Source of the DNA: Prosthecodimorpha hirschii
GTDB lineage: Bacteria; Pseudomonadota; Alphaproteobacteria; Rhizobiales; Ancalomicrobiaceae
NCBI RefSeq assembly: GCF_001305515.1
Contig: NZ_LJYW01000001.1
Location: forward strand, 5,689,691-5,753,690
Reading direction: 5' to 3'
DNA length: 64,000 nt
The first letter of the stretch is position 1. The number at the start of each line of letters is the position of its first letter. The position numbers were made by a program, and so were the translations under genes. Positions 29,875 through 38,616 of the stretch are shown one piece after another. The notes beneath the pieces were generated by a model. That model had not been told where the DNA came from, did no database searches, and worked only from the letters and a program-made list of their open reading frames with translations.

Positions 29875-31353
29875 TCAGCGGCGCCAGAAGCCCGGCACGC
29901 GCCCGTTGACCAGCACGCGGTGCTCGCGTTTGCGCTCGATCACCCAGCGGCTGCGGCCGTCCGCGTCCTTGTCGGCGAGCGCCTGCGCGGCATAGAGGCC
30001 GGTCAGCACCATGGCGGTACCGGGCGGGGCGCCGGGCGCGGAGAGGCCGGCAAGAATCCGGTCGAGCCCCGCGGCGGTGACCGTCGCCTTGCCGACCGGC
30101 ACGCCGCGCTCCATCGTCAGCGTGCCCTCCCACGCGATATCGTAGCCGGGACCCCGGACATGGCCGGGGGACAGCGTGATCGTGACATCGGCCTCGGCGA
30201 GGGACGCGCGAATCGCCGTCAGGGCGTCCGGGCCGAGCGGCGGATCGCTGGCGATGTCGAGCGACTGGATCGCGTAGCGGGCGGCGAAGTCGAGATCGAG
30301 CCCGGCGACCTTGAGCCCGAGGCTCAGGCTCTGCGGGATCAGCCCGGCGAGCGGGATCGGACCTTTGACCGAGAGGCCGGACAGATCGAGACCGAACTCC
30401 GCATCCGCCCCGGCGACGGGGCCGGATGCCGCGACACGGATGGTGCCCGTGTCCGCGCCGATCGACAGGCCCGGGGGCTCCAGCGCGAAACCATCCATCG
30501 ACGAGACCACGCTGATCCGGCGGAAGACCGGCAGGGCGGCTTCGAGGCGGTCGAGCAGGGCGGAATCCGGGGCGGCCAGTTCGGCCCGGGTCGGGTGGGC
30601 GACAAGGTAGGACCACAGCGCCGTGAGCGGCCCGGACGCGAGGCCCTCGACCGTCACGTCGGTCGTCTCCCGGGCGGCCCGATAGTCGATGGCGTCCGCC
30701 GAGGGGGCGGCGCCGGGCATGACGCTGGCCTTGCCCTGGATGTCGCTGCGGCGGTTGGACAGGCGGTAGGTCAGGCTGCCGTCGGCGGCCACGTCCGTGG
30801 TCTGCTCGAAACGGATATCCCGCGACGTCTCGGTGGCGTCGACCAGTGCGCGCTTCTGCTCGACCCTCGCCCGGGTGGCCGTGAAGGTGCTGCGGATGAG
30901 GCGCTGCAGGTCGGCGCTGAGATAGAGGCTCTCCTCGGTGCCTTCGAATTGCGTCCGGCTCGTCACGCCGAAACCGCTGGACGTCGACGGCGGCCGTTCC
31001 ATGGCGTCGGCGCGCCATGTGCCGTCGGCCTGCCGGACCTGCTTCCAGGAGAGGGTGCCGAGATCGAGCTTGAGGCCGAGAATTTCGAGCGGCTTCAGCA
31101 GGCGCTGCGTTCGGACCGTCATCCGATAGTGGTCGCCCGCCGGCTCGAAGGTCGTGTCGGGCGCCTCGCCGGGCGCCGGCGGCGGCATCGTCTGGTTGGC
31201 GAGCGCGGTCAGCCGGGCCGCCTCCTCGGCGGTGGCGGTCTCCGCGCGGGCCCGGCCGGCCAGCGGCGGGGCGGCGAGGATCGCGCCGGCGATCAGCGGC
31301 ACGACGGCAAGAGCTTGGCGGGACGGCATTCTCGGCACGGGCGACTCTCCCAT
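29875..31353 (-). CDS. large periplasmic protein of unknown function (paralogue A)
   Basis: A 492-residue exported protein. The signal peptide is ~10-37 (ALAVVPLIAGAILAAPPLAGRARA). The rest is rich in alternating beta pattern with blocks FALEPPGLSIGADTG, AEFGLDLSGLSVKGPIPLAGLIPQ, ALTAIRASLAEADVTITLSPG and a C-terminal TGLYAAQALADKDADGRSRWV. The same block order recurs in the next gene (GLYGAQALAAPDTDGALKWVV there), so the two are tandem paralogues. ATG 31353 is used; ATG 31329 would also leave the signal peptide. I do not recognise a characterised family; beta-rich lipid- or ligand-binding periplasmic proteins come to mind. It lies about 180 bp downstream of paralogue B. Confidence 0.75.
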   Translation of the reverse strand: MGESPVPRMPSRQALAVVPLIAGAILAAPPLAGRARAETATAEEAARLTALANQTMPPPAPGEAPDTTFEPAGDHYRMTVRTQRLLKPLEILGLKLDLGTLSWKQVRQADGTWRADAMERPPSTSSGFGVTSRTQFEGTEESLYLSADLQRLIRSTFTATRARVEQKRALVDATETSRDIRFEQTTDVAADGSLTYRLSNRRSDIQGKASVMPGAAPSADAIDYRAARETTDVTVEGLASGPLTALWSYLVAHPTRAELAAPDSALLDRLEAALPVFRRISVVSSMDGFALEPPGLSIGADTGTIRVAASGPVAGADAEFGLDLSGLSVKGPIPLAGLIPQSLSLGLKVAGLDLDFAARYAIQSLDIASDPPLGPDALTAIRASLAEADVTITLSPGHVRGPGYDIAWEGTLTMERGVPVGKATVTAAGLDRILAGLSAPGAPPGTAMVLTGLYAAQALADKDADGRSRWVIERKREHRVLVNGRVPGFWRR

Positions 31354-31529
31354 CGGAACTCTCAGAGACTAGTCGCGCCCCGCTGCAACGGGGAGTCGAA
31401 AGCGCAGGCAGTCCACGCCCTGTCGATCACGGCCTCGTGGCCGGCGAGGGCCCGGTCGCCGCGGCGGCTCCCGGTGACGGCCGGCCGGGCGGAATCCCGT
31501 CCGGCAGGCCGCATCGGATGCCTTCGCGG

Positions 31530-33056
31530 TCAGGGCTTGGCGGCCTTGCCGTCCTGGCCGTCGCCGTCCGCGTCATCGTCCTTCTCCTCCGGCACGGCCT
31601 CCTCGGTCGGCTTCTGGACGACATTGTCGTTGACCAGGATCGACCCGTCCGGCTTGAACCGGACGACCCATTTCAGCGCGCCGTCGGTGTCGGGGGCGGC
31701 CAGCGCCTGCGCGCCGTAGAGGCCGACCAGGGCGCCGGCGGCGATCTTGTCGCCCTTGGCCGCGCCGAGGGCGGCGATCGTCTTGTCGAGCCCGATCGCG
31801 CGCACCGTGATGGTGCCGTCGACGCGCTCGGCGGCGACTTCGAGGCCCCCGTCCCAGGCCACCTCGTAGAGGCTGGAGCGCAGGCGTCCGGGCGTCAGCG
31901 TCACCGTGAAGCGTCCGTCCGGCATGATCTTCTCGGCCAGGATCGACGGGATCAGATCCTGATCGTCGCCGGCCGTCGCGGGATCGACCAGATCGATCAG
32001 CGCGCGGGCGGCACCGTCGAAGTCGAAGCCGCCGGTGTTGAAGCCGATATCGATCATGCCGGGGATCAGCGGTTCGACCCAGGTCGGGATCACGGTCGAC
32101 TTGACCATCAGGTCGGTCGCCTGCAGCGTCATGCCGCCGCCGGCCGGCTTGACCAGGCCGTTGAGGTCGATGCCGAACTGGAGCTTCGACATCGAAGCCG
32201 AGCCGCTCGGGAACTGGACGGCGACGCCCTCGAACTGGCTGTTGCCGCCGATGCGCTGGAAGACCGGCAGGCTCTCGGTCACGGCCTTGCGCAAGTCGTC
32301 CTTCGCGGCGGTCAGTGCTTCCGGGGTGACGCCCTTGGCGACCAGCAGGCGCCAGATGCCGAGCAGAGGCTTGACCTTCAGGGCCTCGATCGTCGCCTCG
32401 CTGCGCTGGCTGGCGACGGTGACGCCGAGTTCGATGGTCGAGCCGCCGCCGAGTTCCGACGGCCATGCCAAGCGCATGGTCTGGCTGAGGTCGCGGAAAC
32501 GGTCGCGGCCCTGCAGCGTCACCGCATCCGGGCCGGCCGCCACAGCGGTCGACACGGCCTCATAGTCGCTGTAGCTGGCGCGCGACTGGCCGTCCTTGTC
32601 CTGGCTTTCGGAATCGATCCTTCCGATGGTCACGGTCGAGCGGGTCACCGCGCCCAGAGCCGGATCGAACAGGCTTTCCCCACTCGGTTTGGTGAAGGAC
32701 CAGCGCGACCGACTGTCGGCCAAGGTCGCGTCGAAGGTCGGGAAGGTCGCATCGAACAGGCGCCAGAGGCCGTCGGGCGTGCGGGCGATGCGAATGCTGA
32801 ACGGCGCGGGCTCGACCTTCAGGCCGTGAACGGCAAGCGGGGCGGCGATCTGCTCCAGATTGACGGTGACGCGGTACCCGTCGGCTTCGGCGGCGACGGC
32901 CACCTTCGGCGGGGCACCGGCCGCATTGGCACCGACATAGCTCTCGAAGAGCTGCGTCAGGCGGGTCGCTTCCTCCGCGCTGCCCGGCTCCGCCCGCACC
33001 GGCATGAGGCCCGCCAGGACCAGTCCGAACGCCAGCGTCGTTCTCTTCGCAATCAT
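31530..33056 (-). CDS. large periplasmic protein of unknown function (paralogue B)
   Basis: A 508-residue exported protein with signal peptide MIAKRTTLAFGLVLAGLMPVRA (1-22). Its architecture parallels the gene at 29.9-31.4 kb: an E-E-A-T-R-L-T-QL start after the signal, a FQFPSG/KLQFGIDLNGLVKP block in the middle, a VTLTPGRLRSSLYEVAWDGGL block, and the end segment ALVGLYGAQALAAPDTDG. The C-terminal tail is Asp/Glu/Lys-rich. GAGGGAAACGGG lies directly before ATG 33056; the frame stays open upstream without a plausible start. Divergent from the imelysin operon across an Irr-type box, so it may be iron-responsive. Function unknown. Confidence 0.78.
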   Translation of the reverse strand: MIAKRTTLAFGLVLAGLMPVRAEPGSAEEATRLTQLFESYVGANAAGAPPKVAVAAEADGYRVTVNLEQIAAPLAVHGLKVEPAPFSIRIARTPDGLWRLFDATFPTFDATLADSRSRWSFTKPSGESLFDPALGAVTRSTVTIGRIDSESQDKDGQSRASYSDYEAVSTAVAAGPDAVTLQGRDRFRDLSQTMRLAWPSELGGGSTIELGVTVASQRSEATIEALKVKPLLGIWRLLVAKGVTPEALTAAKDDLRKAVTESLPVFQRIGGNSQFEGVAVQFPSGSASMSKLQFGIDLNGLVKPAGGGMTLQATDLMVKSTVIPTWVEPLIPGMIDIGFNTGGFDFDGAARALIDLVDPATAGDDQDLIPSILAEKIMPDGRFTVTLTPGRLRSSLYEVAWDGGLEVAAERVDGTITVRAIGLDKTIAALGAAKGDKIAAGALVGLYGAQALAAPDTDGALKWVVRFKPDGSILVNDNVVQKPTEEAVPEEKDDDADGDGQDGKAAKP

Positions 33057-33203
33057 CCCGTTTCCCTCGATGGTCGACACCCCGGAGACGCAGGGCAACA
33101 TTGCCTTGCGGCAGCACGATGACCGGATGCGCCGATCGGCTTTTGTCGACGGCGACCCGGACAGTTTGGAAGTCTTCAAATTCTCAAAGTCTGTTTCGGC
33201 CTG

Positions 33204-33220
33204 TTTGGAATATTTCTATA
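33204..33220. promoter_or_regulatory. iron control element (Irr box) candidate
   Basis: TTTGGAATATTTCTATA matches the rhizobial ICE consensus TTTAGAA-N3-TTCTAAA at 12 of 14 defined bases. It lies in an A/T-rich island between divergent paralogue B (start 33056) and the imelysin gene (start 33437). Irr is the heme-responsive global iron regulator of Hyphomicrobiales. The downstream operon is built from iron-related proteins, which supports the call. Confidence 0.62.
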
Positions 33221-33244
33221 GTCACGGATCAGGAGTAATTTGTA

Positions 33245-33273
33245 TTGAAGGCGACAAGTGTGGGGTCTATACG
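33245..33273 (+). promoter_or_regulatory. candidate promoter of the imelysin operon
   Basis: TTGAAG (33245-33250), 17 bases, then TATACG (33268-33273). It faces the imelysin gene, with the ICE centred about 33 bp upstream of the -35 hexamer. The leader to ATG 33437 would be about 155 nt. Confidence 0.45.
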
Positions 33274-33436
33274 CCCGATGTTGGTTTCACTACACGCCCA
33301 TCCATCGCCTGCATAGCCTGACATTCAGCCAACAAGCGCCGTGAACTGGTGTCTTGGAGGGGAATTGGATCGCCGGACGGCATTCGGCACGGCCGTTGCA
33401 GGAAAGGCGTCACCAGATCGAGAGGGGGTCCCGTCC

Positions 33437-34720
33437 ATGGTCCGCATTCCATCGCTTGCGCTTGCCGCATTTCTGGTCGCCGGTCCGGCGGCCGCCCCGG
33501 CCCTGGCCGGTCCCGCACCCGAGGCCGACGCCGTGATCGGCACCTATGCGCAGATCGGCCAGGCCGCGTTCGAGGATGCGTTCCTGGCCGGCAAGTCCGT
33601 CAAGGCGGCCGTCGATGCCTTCCTGGCCGACCCGACCGAGGCCAAGCTCGCCGCGGCCCGGCAGGCCTGGAAGGACGCGCGACCCTGGTACCAGCACACC
33701 GAAACCTTCCGCTTCGGCAACAAGATCGTCGACGACTGGGAGGGCAAGGTGAATGCCTGGCCGCTCGACGAGGGGCTGATCGACTATGTCGATACCTCCG
33801 TCTACGGCGAGAGCTCGGACGAGAACCCGCTGTTCCGCGCCAACGTGATCGGCTCCACGTCGATCCGGATCGGCAAGAACAAGGTGGATGTGCGCAAGAT
33901 CACCAAGAAGCTGCTGTCGGAGAAGCTGCAGGAGGCCGGCGGCGTCGAAGCCAACGTGGCGACCGGCTGGCACGCGGTCGAATTCCTGCTCTGGGGCCAG
34001 GACCTCAACGGCACCGGCCCGGGCGCCGGCAACCGCCCGGCCACCGACTATGCGCTGAAAGGCTGCACGCATGATCATTGCGACCGCCGGCGCGCCTATC
34101 TGTCGACCGTGACCGACCTGCTCGTCGACGATCTCGCCGAGATGGCGGCCGCCTGGAAGCCGAACGGCGCCGCCCGCAAGGCGCTCGCGGCGCGCAAAGC
34201 CGGCGGTCTCGGCGCCCTCGTCACCGGCATCGGTTCGCTCTCCTACGGCGAACTGGCCGGCGAGCGGATGAAGCTCGGCGTCCTGCTGCACGACCCGGAA
34301 GAAGAGCATGATTGCTTCTCCGACAACACGCACAACTCGCACTATCACGACCAGATCGGCATGATGTCGGTCTATACCGGCCGCTACGAGCGCCGGGACG
34401 GCTCGGTCGTCGAGGGGCCGGGCTTCGCCGCCTTCGCCGCCGCCAAGTCGCCCGAGAAGGCCGCCCGTCTCGACGCCGCCATGAAGACCACGCTCGAACG
34501 CCTCGATGCGATCCGCACCAAGGCTGAGACCGGCGGCATGGCCTATGATCAGATGCTGGCCAGCGGCAACGAGGCGGGCAACAAGCTGATCCTGGATGCG
34601 GTCGACGGTCTGGTCGCCCAGACGCACGCCCTCGAGGCGGTCGTCGCCGATCTCGGCATCGACCTCAAGCTGAACGACTCCAAGAGCCTGTCCGATCCAG
34701 GGGCTGTCTCCAAGAAGTGA
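33437..34720 (+). CDS. irpA: imelysin family iron-regulated protein (IrpA / M75)
   Basis: A 427-residue exported imelysin. The signal peptide is ~1-24 (IPSLALAAFLVAGPAAAPALA). The family's GxHxxE signature is GWHAVEFLLWGQ (~177-188). Other blocks are WKDARPWYQHTETFRFG, VNAWPLDEGLIDYVD and a histidine-rich loop DCFSDNTHNSHYHDQIGMMSVYTG. Imelysin proteins are periplasmic or outer-membrane components of iron acquisition (EfeO-M75, IrpA); the peptidase label is doubtful. It is the first gene of a five-gene operon and lies behind an Irr-type box. GAGGGGG precedes the ATG. Confidence 0.93.
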   Translation: MVRIPSLALAAFLVAGPAAAPALAGPAPEADAVIGTYAQIGQAAFEDAFLAGKSVKAAVDAFLADPTEAKLAAARQAWKDARPWYQHTETFRFGNKIVDDWEGKVNAWPLDEGLIDYVDTSVYGESSDENPLFRANVIGSTSIRIGKNKVDVRKITKKLLSEKLQEAGGVEANVATGWHAVEFLLWGQDLNGTGPGAGNRPATDYALKGCTHDHCDRRRAYLSTVTDLLVDDLAEMAAAWKPNGAARKALAARKAGGLGALVTGIGSLSYGELAGERMKLGVLLHDPEEEHDCFSDNTHNSHYHDQIGMMSVYTGRYERRDGSVVEGPGFAAFAAAKSPEKAARLDAAMKTTLERLDAIRTKAETGGMAYDQMLASGNEAGNKLILDAVDGLVAQTHALEAVVADLGIDLKLNDSKSLSDPGAVSKK

Positions 34721-34731
34721 AGCATAGGCCA

Positions 34732-36234
34732 ATGGTTATGCCCGGCATCTCACGCAGAACCTTACTTCGCGGCGCGCTCGCGGCGGGTGGTGCCGGGTTG
34801 ATGGCCGGCGGCGAGCGTGCCGGCGATCTGCTGACCACCGATGCGGCCGCTGCGACACCGTGGCGGTCCGCTCCGGAGCCGGGGCCGGGCCGGTTGCACG
34901 AGATCACCTTCGAGGCGGCCGAACGGGAGATGGCCCTGTTCGGTCCCGGCGACGCGCCGGTCCGCATCTGGAGCTACGCCGACAAGCCCTTTCCGGTCGT
35001 CCGGGTCAGCCGCGGCGACCGGATCCGGGCCGAGGTGCACAACCGGTTGCCCGAGCATGTATCGGTGCACTGGCACGGCCTGCGCATCCCGAACGCGATG
35101 GACGGCGTGCAATATCTGACCCAGCCGCCGATCCAGACGGGCGAGCGCTTCACCTACGACTTCGCGCCGCCCGATCCCGGCACCTTCTTCTTCCATCCGC
35201 ATTGCAACGAGAGCGGCCAGGTCGGGCGTGGCCTCGCCGGCATCATGGTGGTGGAGGGCGACGAGCGGGTGAAGCCGGACGGCGAACTGATCCTGGCCGT
35301 CAAGGATTGGCGGCTCGGACCCGACGGGCGCTGGCTCGAATTCTCGACCCCGCAGGGGGCCAGCCGGGGCGGCACCTTCGGGACCCGGCGCTCGACCAAC
35401 GACCAGCGCGCCTTCGCGGCCGAGGTGCCGGCCGCGGCCGATCTGCGCGTTCGGCTGCTGAACCTCGATTCAAGCCGCGTCATGGAAATTGGCATCGAGG
35501 GGGCGGCGGCGGCGATCGTGGCCGTGGACGGCCATGCCGTCCGTCCCATCCCGCTCGACCGTTCGGGCCAGGAGACGTGGCGGATGGGGCCCGCCATGCG
35601 CCTCGATCTCCTGGTCCGGACGCCGAAGCCGGGAGCGGTCGCGAAGATCGTCGACTATCAGTCGGCCGAGCCCTGGACCGTCGCGGCGCTTGCGGCGACC
35701 GGCAAGCCGCGCCGGCGCGGGGCACTCGACGCCGACATTCTCTATCGGCCGGTCTTTCCCGAGCCCGACCTGGCCCATGCCGAGACGCTGAGCTGGACCT
35801 TCATGGCGGCATCCGACTCGGTCGCGAGCTTCGCCGACGCGGCCGGCTCGGATCCGGCGCAGCGGCTCCTGATGGATTCGCTCTGCGTCTCGGAGCGCAC
35901 CTATTGGGCGATCAACAAGCTGTCCTGGCCGAATGCCGCCGACCGTCGCCTGCCGCCGCCGCTCGGCGTCTTGACGGCCGGGCGCACCTATCGCTTCGAA
36001 CTCGTCAACGCCACCCCGCATCCGCATCCGATCCACCTGCACGGCCATGTCTTTCGCGTGGTGTCCTCGTCCGAACGGGCGCGCATGCCGGCCTATGCGG
36101 CCGACACCGTGCTGCTGTCGCCGAAGGAGCGGGTCGAGATTGCCTTCGTGGCGACGGCCGGCGACTGGATGTTCCATTGCCATATCCTGGAACATCTGGA
36201 GACCGGCATGATGGGCTATCTGAGGGTGGTGTGA
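34732..36234 (+). CDS. multicopper oxidase, TAT-exported
   Basis: A 500-residue laccase-like multicopper oxidase. The twin-arginine signal is SRRTLLRGALAAGGAGLMAGG near the start. Copper sites are all present: HWHGL (~113), HPHCNE (~159), HPHPIHLHGHVF (~430) and HCHILEHLETGM at the C-terminus, giving the type 1 and trinuclear centres. In an iron operon, oxidation of Fe(II) to Fe(III) is the likely role (inference); copper tolerance is the alternative. The start may be GTG 34717 (overlapping the imelysin stop as GTGA), ATG 34732 or ATG 34738; all keep the TAT motif. The stop overlaps the next ATG by one base. Confidence 0.92.
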   Translation: MVMPGISRRTLLRGALAAGGAGLMAGGERAGDLLTTDAAAATPWRSAPEPGPGRLHEITFEAAEREMALFGPGDAPVRIWSYADKPFPVVRVSRGDRIRAEVHNRLPEHVSVHWHGLRIPNAMDGVQYLTQPPIQTGERFTYDFAPPDPGTFFFHPHCNESGQVGRGLAGIMVVEGDERVKPDGELILAVKDWRLGPDGRWLEFSTPQGASRGGTFGTRRSTNDQRAFAAEVPAAADLRVRLLNLDSSRVMEIGIEGAAAAIVAVDGHAVRPIPLDRSGQETWRMGPAMRLDLLVRTPKPGAVAKIVDYQSAEPWTVAALAATGKPRRRGALDADILYRPVFPEPDLAHAETLSWTFMAASDSVASFADAAGSDPAQRLLMDSLCVSERTYWAINKLSWPNAADRRLPPPLGVLTAGRTYRFELVNATPHPHPIHLHGHVFRVVSSSERARMPAYAADTVLLSPKERVEIAFVATAGDWMFHCHILEHLETGMMGYLRVV

Positions 36235-37529
36235 TGCGCCGCGCGCGGATGGCCCTGATCGGACTTGCGGCGGCCTGTGGGGCGCTGGCCGCTGGCGCCG
36301 CGCTGGCGGCTGAAGTTGTGTTGGCTGGCAGCACCGCGAGCGCAAGCGACGCCGCGACCTCCGGCACAGATGCGCGGACGGGCCATCCCGCATCAGCTGG
36401 CGCTGAGACAGCCCTCGATGCGGCGATCGGCGAGCGCCTGTTCCGGCGCGCCTGGGTGCCGGGCCAATCCTCGACCAAGGCGGCCGACGGGCTCGGCCCG
36501 CTGTTCAACGCCCGCTCCTGTCTCGCCTGCCACGAGGGACTTGGCCGGATCGCGGCGCGCCGCCCGGATGCGCTCGACCGCGGCCTGGCGGTTCGGCTCG
36601 GCGATGCGGACGGCCGGGCCGATCCCGCCTTCGGCCGGCAGATCCAGCTCGCCGCCGTCGCCGGCGTCGAGCCCGAGCCGCGGCCACGGATTGCGTGGGT
36701 GGACGCGCGTGCCGATGGGGCGGGCGGCCCGCCCGACAGTCTGCGGCCGCGGCTGGTCTGGCCGGATGGCGGCACGCGCTCCGGATCGATCCGCGCCGCG
36801 CCGGCCCTTGCCGGGCTTGGCCGTCTCGCGGCCCTGACCGACGCGGCCATTCTCGGCTTTGCCGACGAGCAGGCGCGGGCCGGGCAGGGCGTCGCCGGGC
36901 GGCCGCACCGGACGGCCGACGGGCGCCTCGGCCGCTTCGGCTGGAAGGCGACGGCGCCGACCATGGCCGATCAGGTGGCCGACGCCTTCTCGATCGACAT
37001 GGGGCTTTCGACCCGGCGCCATCCCGAGCCCTGGGGCGATTGCACCGCGTCCGAGACGGCCTGCCGCCTGGCGCCGCACGGGTCGAACGCCTCGGAGGGC
37101 GGCGTCGAGATGGACGACGCGATCGTCGCCCGGCTGGCCACCTACCTGATCGCCGTCACCGCGCCGCCGGCCCCTGCGGACGCCCGCGGCGCGGCTCTGT
37201 TCGCCGCCACCGGCTGCGCGACCTGCCATCGCGCCGACCTGCCGTCGCCGGATGCCCCCGCGCTGACCGACCTCCTGCTGCACGACATGGGGCCCGGCCT
37301 CGACGACGGTGTCGGTGACGGCGCCGCGCGGCCGCGCGACTGGCGCACGGCACCCCTGATCGGGCTCGGGGCGGCGGAAGCGCGCGGATTGCTGCATGAT
37401 GGCCGGGCGCGCTCGATCGCCGAAGCGGTCGCCTGGCATGGCGGGGAGGGGGCGGGCGCCCGCGACCGCTTCCGGTCCCTGCGGCCCGCCGACCGCGACC
37501 GGCTCATCGCCTATCTCAGACGCTTGTGA
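36234..37529 (+). CDS. di-heme oxidoreductase (DUF1111 / thiol oxidoreductase-like)
   Basis: A 431-residue exported cytochrome c-type protein. The signal peptide is 1-~26, then a Ser/Thr/Ala-rich linker. Heme-binding motifs are SCLACHEG (~98) and GCATCHRADLP (~325), so two c-type hemes. Typical DHOR blocks are DGLGPLFNARSC, GRFGWKATAPTMADQVADAF, HGGEGAGARDRF and the final RDRLIAYLRRL. Such proteins accompany imelysins in iron-uptake operons and may take electrons from the oxidase step. The ATG overlaps the stop of the multicopper oxidase. Confidence 0.9.
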   Translation: MRRARMALIGLAAACGALAAGAALAAEVVLAGSTASASDAATSGTDARTGHPASAGAETALDAAIGERLFRRAWVPGQSSTKAADGLGPLFNARSCLACHEGLGRIAARRPDALDRGLAVRLGDADGRADPAFGRQIQLAAVAGVEPEPRPRIAWVDARADGAGGPPDSLRPRLVWPDGGTRSGSIRAAPALAGLGRLAALTDAAILGFADEQARAGQGVAGRPHRTADGRLGRFGWKATAPTMADQVADAFSIDMGLSTRRHPEPWGDCTASETACRLAPHGSNASEGGVEMDDAIVARLATYLIAVTAPPAPADARGAALFAATGCATCHRADLPSPDAPALTDLLLHDMGPGLDDGVGDGAARPRDWRTAPLIGLGAAEARGLLHDGRARSIAEAVAWHGGEGAGARDRFRSLRPADRDRLIAYLRRL

Positions 37530-37535
37530 GGCCTC

Positions 37536-38612
37536 ATGCGACCCGTCTCCCGCGCCCTGTTTGCGGCCGCCGCCCTGCTGGCGAGCCTGTCTGCCGCCGC
37601 TTCCGTCCGGGCCGAGCCGCGCGGCAAGCCCGATTTCGACGCAATCTTCGCCTCCGTGGTCGAGAAGTTCGCCAAGCCGCGCACCACAGCCTTCGCCGAG
37701 GCCGCCGATACCGAGGCCAAGGTCTGGACGGCCTTCTGCGCATCGGCGCGCAAGCCGTCCGAGATCGAGGGGCTGAAGGCCGCCTTCGCCCGCACGGCCG
37801 ACGCCTGGGTGGCGATCGAGGTGCTGCGGTCGGGTCCGGCTGCGCAGGCCAACCGATACGAGCGGCTGGTGCATTGGCCGGAGCGGCGCAATGCCATCGG
37901 TCGCGGCCTCGCCCAGCTCTATGCCGGCACCAATCCGGCCGACCTGGAACCGGCCGCTTTCGCCAAGACCAGCGTCGCCGTGCAGGGCCTGAACGCGATG
38001 GAGCGGGTGCTGTTCGAGCCGGATGCCACGAAGGCGCTCGCCGCGCCGGGGCCGGCGGGGCAGCGGCGCTGCGCGGTCGGCAGCGCGATCGCCACGGCGA
38101 TTGCCGCGACGGCGGGCGAACTGCGCGACGGCTGGGGGCGTGATCCGAAGGCGATCGCGGCCGAGACCGGAGCCAGTGAGCCGGGCCGGGAGGCGACCAC
38201 CCGCATCCTGACCGATCTTCTGACCGAGTACCGGGCGATCATCGAAGTGAAGATCGACCAGCCGGCCGGCAAGTCGCTCGAGCAGGCCAAGCCGGCCACG
38301 GCCGAGATGGCGCGCTCGCAGCGCTCCACGCGCACCATCGTGCTGGCGCTCGACGCCCTCGACGCGCTGACCCGTCTCCTGATCGATCCCGACTGGGCGG
38401 AGGCCGACAGCGTGCTCGCCACCGTCGCCTCGGCGCGCTCCATCGCCGCGACCGAGCCCGGCGAGATCGGCCCGCTCGCCGCCGACCCGAAGACCCGGTC
38501 GCGCGTGGTCCTGCTGCGTTCGGCGGTCGATTCGGCCTATGAGACGGCCGTCGAGGCGGTGCCGGCCGCGCTCGGCCTGACCGTCGGCTTCACCTCGCTC
38601 GACGGAGACTGA
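37536..38612 (+). CDS. second imelysin family protein
   Basis: A 358-residue exported imelysin-like protein with signal peptide ~1-26 (PVSRALFAAAALLASLSAAASVRA). The signature position reads VQGLNAMERVLF: the Glu is kept but the His of GxHxxE is replaced. This degenerate form is usual in the imelysin partner that lies next to di-heme oxidoreductases. Repeated four-helix-bundle halves are suggested by two R-x3-A/L-x2-L helix sets. GAGG precedes ATG 37536, seven bases after the previous stop. It probably works with the first imelysin in binding or passing periplasmic iron. Confidence 0.88.
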   Translation: MRPVSRALFAAAALLASLSAAASVRAEPRGKPDFDAIFASVVEKFAKPRTTAFAEAADTEAKVWTAFCASARKPSEIEGLKAAFARTADAWVAIEVLRSGPAAQANRYERLVHWPERRNAIGRGLAQLYAGTNPADLEPAAFAKTSVAVQGLNAMERVLFEPDATKALAAPGPAGQRRCAVGSAIATAIAATAGELRDGWGRDPKAIAAETGASEPGREATTRILTDLLTEYRAIIEVKIDQPAGKSLEQAKPATAEMARSQRSTRTIVLALDALDALTRLLIDPDWAEADSVLATVASARSIAATEPGEIGPLAADPKTRSRVVLLRSAVDSAYETAVEAVPAALGLTVGFTSLDGD

Positions 38613-38616
38613 GCCG

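Noticed and set aside
29783-31018. N-terminal extension of the zf-CHCC protein
   Set aside because: The open frame runs antisense-frame through paralogue A; the true start at 29782 has a good ribosome binding site and family length.
34860-36233. N-terminal extension of the di-heme protein through the multicopper oxidase gene
   Set aside because: The frame is open, but the segment is the out-of-frame shadow of the oxidase; a signal peptide begins at ATG 36234.
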